From the NCBI GenBank assembly GCA_902775835.1, contig CACYNZ010000073.1, positions 1-12,900 of the forward strand: a stretch of DNA of 12,900 nucleotides. The letters are read 5' to 3'. The position numbers and the translations under genes were made by a program. The notes under the pieces were generated by a model. That model saw only the letters and a list, made by a program, of their open reading frames with translations, searched no databases and had not been told where the DNA came from. Of the stretch, positions 7,342-12,900 are shown piece by piece (positions within the stretch are counted from its first letter, which is position 1; every line of letters starts with the position of its first letter). The DNA comes from an uncultured Eubacteriales bacterium (GTDB taxonomy: Bacteria; Bacillota_A; Clostridia; Christensenellales; Aristaeellaceae).

Positions 7342-8421
7342 TCAGTCCCTGAAAAGAAGCGGCAGGAAAGCGTGAATGCAGCGTCTCCAGACAGTCCAGT
7401 CATGACCGCCGGGGAAGGTGTCGCGCCGGATGTTCAGCTGACGGCCCTCGAGAAAATGATCGTCACGGTCAAAGCTGTCCCAGAACTGGTCTCCGGTTCC
7501 CATGGCCCGGTAGAACACGCGGAACGCTGCGTTGAAGCGGTCGGGATGATTCAGGATTTCCAGGTGCGGCTCAGCCTGGTCCGATGGGAAGGGCGAGCGC
7601 AGAAAACCGCTGAACAGCCCGGCATACCCGAACAGATCCGGGTGGCTCAGAGTGGTCATGCTTGTCTGATAGCTGCCCATGCTGAGCCCGGCCATGGCCC
7701 TGTGCCACTTGTCTTGTATGACGGGATAGCGGGATTCCACAAAAGGCATCAGATCGCGCAGAAGCACCTGCGGGAACAGTGTCCGGTCTTCGCAGCCCGG
7801 CATGCGGGTCATGCCGTTGCCCATGACAATGAGCATTTCCTGCATCTGACCGTCGGCGAGCAATTGGTCGGCAATCCGGCCGACATGCCCCTGGTAAACC
7901 CAGCCGGTTTCATTTTCCCCATACCCGTGCTGCAGGTAGAGTACCGGATATGTACGGGTGGGGTCAAAGGCGGGCGGGGTATAGACCAGGCAGATCTCGT
8001 GCTTTCCCGTGACCGACGAGGGCACATAATGCCGGGTAACGGCACCGTGCGGAATATTTTCCAGATCATCCCAGCCCTTCATGTCTTCCTCCGGCACATC
8101 CACAAAGTTCATGGGCCGGCAGCACCCGTACCCGATGGGCAGGTAAGGACAGAGCACATCGGCGCCGTCGATTTTCAGGAAGAAATAGATGAAGCCGCGG
8201 CCGAGGTCCAGCGTGGCTTCCCAGACGCCGTCCGCATTGCGGGTGAGCGGATAAAGCGTGCCGAACCGGTCAATGGTCACTTCCTGTGCCTGTGGCGCGG
8301 GAATCCGGAAAAATACGCGGCCGTCGGGCAGGATTTCCGCACCCTGCTCGCCGTCGCGGGACGGCTCACCAAAGTAAGGGTCAAACGAGACAGAGATATC
8401 CAGAGGCCAGCGCTGCTGCAT
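7342..8421 (-). CDS. CE1-type esterase (feruloyl/acetyl-xylan esterase-like) with N-terminal E-set domain
   Basis: The 359-residue protein has two parts. Residues about 25-110 form an immunoglobulin-like/CBM48-type module (GRVFFRIPAPQAQEVTI, then GVWEATLDLGRGFIYFFLKIDG). Residues about 128-357 form an alpha/beta hydrolase of the esterase D/CE1 type, with the oxyanion-side motif LYLQHGYGENETGW, the nucleophile elbow GLSMGS (S247), and the catalytic histidine in PGGHDWTVWR (H340). The acid is probably one of D311-D320. Many such enzymes hydrolyse feruloyl or acetyl esters on xylan, which fits the neighbouring Rex and GH43 genes; Fes/IroE-like esterases share the fold, so substrate is inferred. 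AGGAGGG (8428-8434) six bases before ATG makes the start firm. No signal peptide is seen. The gene is first in a two-gene operon with the membrane protein. Confidence 0.9.
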   Translation of the reverse strand: MQQRWPLDISVSFDPYFGEPSRDGEQGAEILPDGRVFFRIPAPQAQEVTIDRFGTLYPLTRNADGVWEATLDLGRGFIYFFLKIDGADVLCPYLPIGYGCCRPMNFVDVPEEDMKGWDDLENIPHGAVTRHYVPSSVTGKHEICLVYTPPAFDPTRTYPVLYLQHGYGENETGWVYQGHVGRIADQLLADGQMQEMLIVMGNGMTRMPGCEDRTLFPQVLLRDLMPFVESRYPVIQDKWHRAMAGLSMGSYQTSMTTLSHPDLFGYAGLFSGFLRSPFPSDQAEPHLEILNHPDRFNAAFRVFYRAMGTGDQFWDSFDRDDHFLEGRQLNIRRDTFPGGHDWTVWRRCIHAFLPLLFRD

Positions 8422-8442
8422 GCAGAACCCTCCTGTCGTATG

Positions 8443-8466
8443 GCTCCGCCCGGTGAGGGGTGGAGC
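8443..8466 (-). other. Imperfect hairpin in the esterase leader
   Basis: GCTCC (8443-8447) and GGAGC (8462-8466), plus CCC/GGG inside, can pair around one mismatch with a 6-base loop. It lies in the untranslated leader just upstream of the esterase ribosome binding site. It matches no riboswitch I know and may be incidental or an mRNA stabiliser. Confidence 0.3.
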
Positions 8467-8496
8467 GTATATTTGGCATATGAAAACTTCCGGATG

Positions 8497-8525
8497 AGCA
8501 TATCATAAACCGATCTTTGGGGCAA
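8497..8525 (-). promoter_or_regulatory. Promoter of the esterase/membrane protein operon
   Basis: On the minus strand TTGCCC (8520-8525) and TATGCT (8497-8502) are separated by 17 bases, and TGA (8503-8505) provides the TGN extension. Each hexamer matches consensus at four positions. It lies 75 bases upstream of the esterase start and immediately after the DUF3237 terminator. Confidence 0.5.
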
Positions 8526-8545
8526 CCGCTCCGGGCTGGAAGGCA

Positions 8546-8583
8546 CACAGAAAACGGATGAAGCGCAGGCATGGCTTCATCCG
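8546..8583 (-). terminator. Intrinsic terminator after the DUF3237 gene
   Basis: A 10-bp perfect inverted repeat (CGGATGAAGC 8555-8564, GCTTCATCCG 8574-8583) with a 9-base loop is followed on the minus strand by TTTTCTGTGT (8545-8554). It starts 27 bases past the DUF3237 stop and separates that gene from the downstream esterase operon, which is on the same strand. Confidence 0.8.
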
Positions 8584-8609
8584 CTCTGAGGAATTCGTAT
8601 GTCACATGA

Positions 8610-9002
8610 TCAGGATGGGTCATCTGCGGTCTCAATGGTGATCCGCAGATGGTCTTTCATGGGGTGGATATGCCCGACCAGTTGCGCGCTTTCAAGAAAG
8701 GCGAGGCAGGCACTGTCAGTTCTGATGGTGGGATGCGTTTCTTCGCCCGTGCGTGCATTGTTCTCGATGAAAATCCGTGCGGGTTTTCCTTCGCAGTCCG
8801 TGCCGGAGAGCATATAGCGCGCTGAGAGCGTACCCTGTCCGTCAGGCGCCAGATACTGCGTGTCCACGCCGCCGGGTTCGATTTCGCCCTGAAAATAATC
8901 GCCGCTGCAGTGCCCGTCAAACAGGATCATGCGGGCAGTGCATGACGGAGAACGGACTTCCTGCACACCGGTGACATGAACGGTGAGATCCAGAATAATC
9001 AT
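8610..9002 (-). CDS. DUF3237 (UPF0311-like) small cytoplasmic protein
   Basis: The 130-residue protein matches the DUF3237 pattern. It has FDGHCSGDYFQGEIEPGGVDT at about 28-48, GTLSARYMLSGTD at 57-69, ARIFIENNA at 75-83, and PTIRTDS at 91-97. The family folds as a small beta-barrel and its biochemical function is not established. An open frame continues 40 codons upstream into the dipeptidase gene, but the homology begins at MIILDLTVHVTG, and GGGAAAGG (about eight bases upstream) supports this ATG. The start is 20 bases beyond the dipeptidase stop with a terminator downstream, so the two genes form an operon. No signal peptide or membrane segment is present. Confidence 0.85.
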   Translation of the reverse strand: MIILDLTVHVTGVQEVRSPSCTARMILFDGHCSGDYFQGEIEPGGVDTQYLAPDGQGTLSARYMLSGTDCEGKPARIFIENNARTGEETHPTIRTDSACLAFLESAQLVGHIHPMKDHLRITIETADDPS

Positions 9003-9022
9003 GCGTTCTGCCTTTCCCTGGC

Positions 9023-10483
9023 TCAGTTGTCTGCCAGATTGTAGCCGTTCTTCATGTGACGGCTGGATTCCAGCACCAGCTTGTTCAGTACGGATGTGGT
9101 CTCCCGGCGAGCCATGGCGCATAGTTCCTCATTGGCTTTTTTGAGAAGATCGGGATCCTGCTGCTCACGGAAGCGTGCGTCGTATTCCCGGATCAGCTTC
9201 CTGCCGCCCACAAACATGGCGTTGCGGTAGCGGTTGATCAGCTGGATGCAGCTGGCATAGTCGTGATCGGCAAGCGTGTCAATGATGCGGCTGGCCCAGT
9301 AGAAGTTTTCCGTGGACACATCCACGCTCACCCGGCTCAGATAGGCCGGCATGGAAGGCACATTGGGATAGACGGGCAGCATGGCGCTGAAGGCGGTGGA
9401 GCCGAAGCAGACCCATTCCACGCCGCGGATGGCTTCCGGTACATCGCTGCGGATCTGACAGATGGAAGTGACGCCGGTGCGGTTGATGCCGATGGAACGG
9501 TACATGCCACGCTTGCCGGTGTCCTGGGAGGTATAGGGATTGTAGGGCGTGCCCTGGAAATGTCCGGAAAGGAGATAATGCACGTCTTCCACGGCCAGCT
9601 TCCGCTCGGGCACAAGGGCCCATGGGATGCGGTCGCATTCCGGCGTGAACTCTGCGTCCGGCCCATCCCAGCGATGGCTGGTCGGGGTCAGATACCGCCC
9701 CATGAACCAGGCTCTGGGCGTGTTGTAGATATGATCCATGTCATTGTGGGAGCCGAAAATATCCCGGGGATTGAAGCGCCCGTCCTGGTTCAGGTCCAGG
9801 TGATTGTCGCGGATGAATTCCCTGAGATCAGCGGAGCACAGATGCGCTTCCTGCTTCCCGAAGGCGTCCTCCAGGTCAAACCTGTCCATGCCGAACTGGT
9901 TCGGGGCAATGATGCAGCAGTCATCAGGAACGCGGCGTGCCATCCAGTGATGCCCGCCAATGGTTTCCATCCACCAGACTTCGTTTTCATCATTGAAGGC
10001 GATGCCGTTGGACTCATAGGTGCCGTAGGTTTCCAGGAGTCCGGCAAGGCGCATGACGCCTTCCCGTGCGGTGTGGATATAGGGAAGCACCAGCACCACA
10101 ATGTCTTCCTCGCCGATGCCGCCGATGACTTCCTTTTCACCGCGGGCGGCTTTTTTGTATTCCACCAGCGGGTCCGCGGAAAGCACGCGGGGGTTGGACG
10201 TGATAGTTTCCGTAGCGGTCATGCCCACCTGGGCTGCATTGATGCCGGTAGCGGCCCAGGTGCCGTCCTTTCTGTCCACATTGGGGCAGGCGGTATAACG
10301 CATGGGATTGTCCGGCAGCTCGACCTCCACATGGGAGAGAACGCTCTTGTATTTTCTGGGCTGATCCTTGGGCTCCACCACGATGAGCTTCTTGACGTCA
10401 AAGGAGCCGTCATCGGTCCGGGCGATCATGGTGGAAAGATCATTGGTGGCATGCTTGCCTACCAGTACGGTTGTACAGGACAT
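9023..10483 (-). CDS. pepD: C69 family dipeptidase (PepD type, Ntn-hydrolase)
   Basis: The 486-residue protein begins MSCTTVLVGKHATND and continues STMIARTDDG, the signature of C69 dipeptidases. In this family the short N-terminal piece is removed so that the cysteine, here C3, becomes the N-terminal nucleophile. Further family segments include GMTATETITSNPRVLSADP, WWMETIGGHHW and ANPNQFG-like IAPNQFGMD. PepD enzymes hydrolyse a broad range of dipeptides in the cytoplasm; no signal peptide is present here. The length is typical of the family (about 470-490 residues). GAAAGGAGG (10492-10500) eight bases before the ATG fixes the start. The gene has its own extended -10 promoter, and DUF3237 follows 20 bases downstream. 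Read-through from the upstream phosphatase is possible because no terminator lies between them. Confidence 0.95.
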   Translation of the reverse strand: MSCTTVLVGKHATNDLSTMIARTDDGSFDVKKLIVVEPKDQPRKYKSVLSHVEVELPDNPMRYTACPNVDRKDGTWAATGINAAQVGMTATETITSNPRVLSADPLVEYKKAARGEKEVIGGIGEEDIVVLVLPYIHTAREGVMRLAGLLETYGTYESNGIAFNDENEVWWMETIGGHHWMARRVPDDCCIIAPNQFGMDRFDLEDAFGKQEAHLCSADLREFIRDNHLDLNQDGRFNPRDIFGSHNDMDHIYNTPRAWFMGRYLTPTSHRWDGPDAEFTPECDRIPWALVPERKLAVEDVHYLLSGHFQGTPYNPYTSQDTGKRGMYRSIGINRTGVTSICQIRSDVPEAIRGVEWVCFGSTAFSAMLPVYPNVPSMPAYLSRVSVDVSTENFYWASRIIDTLADHDYASCIQLINRYRNAMFVGGRKLIREYDARFREQQDPDLLKKANEELCAMARRETTSVLNKLVLESSRHMKNGYNLADN

Positions 10484-10501
10484 GGGAAGTTCCTCCTTTC
10501 C

Positions 10502-10521
10502 GCAATCCGTGCGGATGTTGC
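10502..10521 (-). other. Small inverted repeat in the dipeptidase leader
   Basis: GCAATCC (10502-10508) and GGATGTTGC (10513-10521) can pair with a 4-base loop and a 2-base bulge, ending just before the dipeptidase ribosome binding site. There is no T-tract and it matches no known regulatory RNA, so this is low-confidence structure. Confidence 0.25.
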
Positions 10522-10544
10522 TTTACGTTAAGTTGTCCGGGGTT

Positions 10545-10574
10545 ATTGTAGCATGTCCCAGGGCCGGTGAACAA
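10545..10574 (-). promoter_or_regulatory. Extended -10 promoter of the dipeptidase-DUF3237 operon
   Basis: On the minus strand TGCTACAAT (10545-10553) is a near-consensus extended -10. TTGTTC (10569-10574) lies at 18-base spacing as a weak -35. The promoter is between the phosphatase stop and the dipeptidase start. Confidence 0.55.
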
Positions 10575-10605
10575 GGAGCAATCCATGGAGCGGCATGCAT
10601 CTGGC

Positions 10606-11214
10606 TCAGGGTTCTTCGGGCACGGGTTCCGGTACCGAAAACCGGCTGTTTTCCAGGCGGCAGACATAGACCGCGCAGTTCCCGATGTACCGGGACCAGA
10701 AAGCGCCGTGTGCGTCCGGAGTCAGGTATTCAAGAATGCCTTTCATGGATATGGCATGCGTGGAAATCAGGATATTCCCGGAGAGATGCCGGATATCTTC
10801 CATAAAGGCACCGGAACGGCGGACCACGCTCTCCAGGGATTCCATGCCATGAGGCGCAGGTGTGTGCGCAAAATCGCGGAAAAAGGCGGCAAGCTCCGGA
10901 GACGGATGGGCGAGATCGGCGCCCTCATAGGGCCAATAGTCCATTTCCAGAAGCCGGCTGTCTTCCTCTGCCGCAAGATAAGGCGCGATGATGCCGGCGG
11001 TCTGCACGGCCCGGCGCAGCGGGCTTGTGAACGCGTGGTCAAACGTGACATGAAGGCGCCGGAACAGCGCTGCGGCTTTCCGTGCCTGGTCTTCACCGGC
11101 GGGATTCAGGGGATGGTCGCTGCGGCCCAGGAGAACGCCTTGGCGGTTCAGCGCAGTCTGGCCGTGACGGATGATATAGATTGCGGCAGACGAAGATGCG
11201 GCCGTATCAGGCAT
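10606..11214 (-). CDS. Histidine phosphatase superfamily protein (phosphoglycerate mutase-like)
   Basis: The 202-residue protein has the branch signature IYIIRHGQT, in which H17 is the expected phospho-accepting histidine. FTSPLRRAVQTA at 62-73 holds the second arginine, LLEMDYWPYEG at 88-98 the expected acid E90, and STHAIS at 151-156 the second catalytic histidine H153. In most relatives this last motif is SHG, so THA is slightly unusual. The small size suggests a broad-specificity phosphatase (CobC/PhoE/GpmB-like) and not a glycolytic mutase, but the substrate cannot be deduced. The frame is open far upstream to 11805, yet the family homology begins here and AAAGGAG (11224-11230) precedes this ATG at nine bases. 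It has its own promoter and is divergent from the rhamnosidase gene. No terminator separates it from the dipeptidase gene downstream. Confidence 0.9.
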   Translation of the reverse strand: MPDTAASSSAAIYIIRHGQTALNRQGVLLGRSDHPLNPAGEDQARKAAALFRRLHVTFDHAFTSPLRRAVQTAGIIAPYLAAEEDSRLLEMDYWPYEGADLAHPSPELAAFFRDFAHTPAPHGMESLESVVRRSGAFMEDIRHLSGNILISTHAISMKGILEYLTPDAHGAFWSRYIGNCAVYVCRLENSRFSVPEPVPEEP

Positions 11215-11247
11215 GAGGCAGGTCTCCTTTCCTGGAGGAATGGGTTC

Positions 11248-11276
11248 ATGATACAGCGATCCGGGCGGGACGTAAA
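11248..11276 (-). promoter_or_regulatory. Promoter of the histidine phosphatase gene
   Basis: On the minus strand TTTACG (11271-11276) and TATCAT (11248-11253) are separated by 17 bases, matching consensus at four and five positions. It lies 34 bases upstream of the start codon. Confidence 0.5.
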
Positions 11277-11326
11277 TGGGTGGCTGCAGGAGAACGGGGC
11301 GCGAGGATGATTTGGATACGCGGATA

Positions 11327-11335
11327 TGGTATACT
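11327..11335 (+). promoter_or_regulatory. Extended -10 promoter of the rhamnosidase-like gene
   Basis: TGGTATACT gives a five-of-six -10 hexamer with the TGN extension. The -35 region is poor (ATGATT at 17-base spacing). A start point near 11342 would give a leader of about 35 bases. An in-frame ATG at 11326 lies inside this promoter, which argues against its use as the start codon. Confidence 0.55.
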
Positions 11336-11376
11336 TCTGCAGGATAAACACAAAAAAGAAAGCGGGGGATTGCAGG

Positions 11377-12900
11377 GTGCGCGACTGTGCATGGATCGGG
11401 CTCGGAAATGTGGAGAAAGCAGGGGATTTTGCCTGCTTCAGGCTGGACTTTGCCTATGACGGATCGTCGCCGGCGGTATGCGACATCACGGCTTCGGCAC
11501 GCTGCAGGCTCTGGGTGAACGGACAGGCCGTGGGCTCGGGTCCGTGTGCCGGGGACCGGCATGTCTGGTACTATGATACCCGGGACCTGACAGCGTTTCT
11601 GCACAGGGGCATGAACAGTCTGGCGGTGCAGGTGGTCAGCCTGGATCCCGAAGGTGCGCTGGACGAGCGGCGGCAGAATACCACCATTGTGCGGATCATG
11701 CCGCCGGATCACCGGCACAGGTTTGCGCTCTCCGGCCGCGCCGGAGAAACGGAGCTTTCCACCGGATGCGCGGACTGGCGTGTCATGCCGGATCACTGGA
11801 CACATCTGCGGACAGACCCGCGCATTGAGTCCCTTGGCGCGTTCTGCGAGGATGTGGATCTGGGGAGCATGCCGGGCGACTGGAAGACGGACAGCTGTGC
11901 GGCATGGATGAAGGCGGAGATTCTGGAGCCTGTGGAGTCCCAGGCGGCGTTTGACTCAGTGGGCCTGATCCGGCGCTTTCCGCTGGAACCCCGGCCGATC
12001 CCGCTGCTTTTTGAGCGCCCGGAAGCTTTCGAGCGCGAGGCAGGCACACGGACCGGAATCCTGGAAAAGGGCGCTGTCAGGGTGGAACCGCACACGGAAT
12101 GGGAAACCGTGCTGGACGCGGGACTTGTGAAAATGACGCGTCCGGTATTCCGCGTCCGGGGCGGCGACGGTGCGAAAATGGAGATCACGTATTTCGAGAA
12201 GTTCGTGCGCGAAGGCGAGGACCTGAAGCGGGATGACTGGGAGCGCGGCGTGATCAGCGGGATTGCGGACCGCGTGAGGCTCAGGGACGGGGAAAACTGC
12301 TATGAGCCGTTCTATGTGCGCACGTTCCGTTTCCTGAGACTGCGCGTGAGGACGGAGAATGCAGGCGCGGAAGTCATGCTCCCCGAGTACCGGCGGACAG
12401 GCTATCCGCTGGAAGAGGAAAGCCGGATCACCTCCTCTGTGCCCTGGGTCGGACAGCTCTGGCGCATGTGTGCCGAAACGCTGCAGAACTGCATGCTGGA
12501 AAGCTATATGGACTGTCCTTACTATGAACAGCTGCAGTACATCATGGACACCCGGCTTCAGATGCTGTTCCATTTCAGCATCAGCCGGGATGTGCATCTG
12601 GCGCGCAAGGCACTGGAAGACTTCCACCGGAGCCTGCTGCCCTGCGGACTTCTGCCGGGCCGGTATCCGTCTGCCTACCTGCAGATCATTTCCACATTTT
12701 CGCTGCACTACATATTCATGATCCGGGAGTACTATGAGCAGACCGGGGACATGGATGTACTGCTCCGCTACCGCGCGGACTGCGACCGGATCCTGGAAAC
12801 ATACGCCGCGAACGTGACGGAGCGCGGCCTTATGGGACATCCGGGATTCTGGGCGTTCGTGGACTGGCAGGACGACTGGGCACGCCTGAATGGAATGCCT
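11377..12900 (+). CDS. GH78 alpha-L-rhamnosidase-like protein, N-terminal part (runs off the right edge)
   Basis: The first 508 codons are present and open to the edge. Residues up to about 105 form a beta-sandwich resembling the rhamnosidase N-terminal domain (CRLWVNGQAVGSG, then WYYDTRDLTAFLHRGMNSLAVQV). A concanavalin-like region follows, with ETVLDAGLVKMTRPVFRV near 242 and YEPFYVRTFRFLRLRV near 310. The (alpha/alpha)6 catalytic domain begins near 345, with MDCPYYEQLQYIMDTR at 378-393. D379 and E384 align with the DCP-x-E signature that carries the general acid in GH78, in the shorter variant found in one branch of the family. GTG is taken as start because GGGGGA (11364-11369) lies seven bases upstream. 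No signal peptide is evident, so it is probably cytoplasmic. The substrate may be an unusual rhamnoside; a GH78-like enzyme with another specificity is possible. Confidence 0.88.
   Translation, partial: MRDCAWIGLGNVEKAGDFACFRLDFAYDGSSPAVCDITASARCRLWVNGQAVGSGPCAGDRHVWYYDTRDLTAFLHRGMNSLAVQVVSLDPEGALDERRQNTTIVRIMPPDHRHRFALSGRAGETELSTGCADWRVMPDHWTHLRTDPRIESLGAFCEDVDLGSMPGDWKTDSCAAWMKAEILEPVESQAAFDSVGLIRRFPLEPRPIPLLFERPEAFEREAGTRTGILEKGAVRVEPHTEWETVLDAGLVKMTRPVFRVRGGDGAKMEITYFEKFVREGEDLKRDDWERGVISGIADRVRLRDGENCYEPFYVRTFRFLRLRVRTENAGAEVMLPEYRRTGYPLEEESRITSSVPWVGQLWRMCAETLQNCMLESYMDCPYYEQLQYIMDTRLQMLFHFSISRDVHLARKALEDFHRSLLPCGLLPGRYPSAYLQIISTFSLHYIFMIREYYEQTGDMDVLLRYRADCDRILETYAANVTERGLMGHPGFWAFVDWQDDWARLNGMP

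Noticed and set aside
9263..10531. A 422-codon open frame on the plus strand opposite the dipeptidase gene
   Set aside because: It mirrors the C69 coding sequence and would cover the dipeptidase promoter and ribosome binding site; no motif in its product.
11326..11376. ATG at 11326 as start of the rhamnosidase-like gene
   Set aside because: This ATG is part of the extended -10 motif and has no ribosome binding site; the added residues are Lys-rich with no family similarity. GTG at 11377 has GGGGGA at a good distance.
11215..11805. Extension of the histidine phosphatase frame upstream to 11805
   Set aside because: It would overlap the divergent rhamnosidase gene, is rich in Arg/Pro/His, and passes the phosphatase promoter and strong ribosome binding site at 11224-11230.

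Overview
The window looks like chromosomal DNA from an anaerobic, plant-fibre-degrading member of the Bacillota (Clostridia; possibly a gut or rumen Oscillospirales/Christensenellales-type bacterium). This is inferred from G+C-rich coding sequence, strong AGGAGG-type ribosome binding sites, a signal peptide of the MKRLLCLLLTAAML type, S-layer-homology-like (SLH) repeats, and gene families typical of such genomes (C69 dipeptidase, DUF3237, intracellular GH8/GH43/CE1/GH78). No mobile element, CRISPR array, tRNA or rRNA was seen.

Layout from left to right. (1) The start of a membrane protein, probably an AI-2E-family transporter, leaves the window on the minus strand. (2) A large secreted M16C metallopeptidase with two C-terminal SLH-like repeats lies on the minus strand with its own promoter and terminator. 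(3) A plus-strand pair encodes a GH8 reducing-end xylose-releasing exo-oligoxylanase (Rex type) and a GH43 glycosidase with a C-terminal beta-sandwich module. (4) Convergent to it, a minus-strand pair encodes a CE1-type esterase and a six-helix membrane protein. The two pairs are separated by two back-to-back terminators. (5) A minus-strand set follows, transcribed in the order histidine phosphatase, C69 dipeptidase (PepD type), DUF3237 protein, and closed by a terminator at 8551-8583. (6) Divergent from the phosphatase, a plus-strand GH78 alpha-L-rhamnosidase-like gene runs off the right edge.

The carbohydrate genes fit together. Rex trims xylose from the reducing end of xylo-oligosaccharides, GH43 would remove xylosyl or arabinosyl units, the CE1 esterase would remove feruloyl or acetyl groups, and the rhamnosidase would remove rhamnose. 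None has a visible signal peptide, so this looks like cytoplasmic processing of imported hemicellulose fragments. The transporter and regulator that would complete the locus are not in the window. The M16C protease and the dipeptidase suggest parallel peptide use, one outside and one inside the cell.

The most notable observations are the M16C-SLH architecture, a shared leader in front of the Rex and rhamnosidase genes, 21-bp-spaced A-tracts upstream of the protease promoter, and repeated use of extended -10 promoters. I did not find a convincing wholly new system. All family assignments come from reading motifs by eye; no database search was run.
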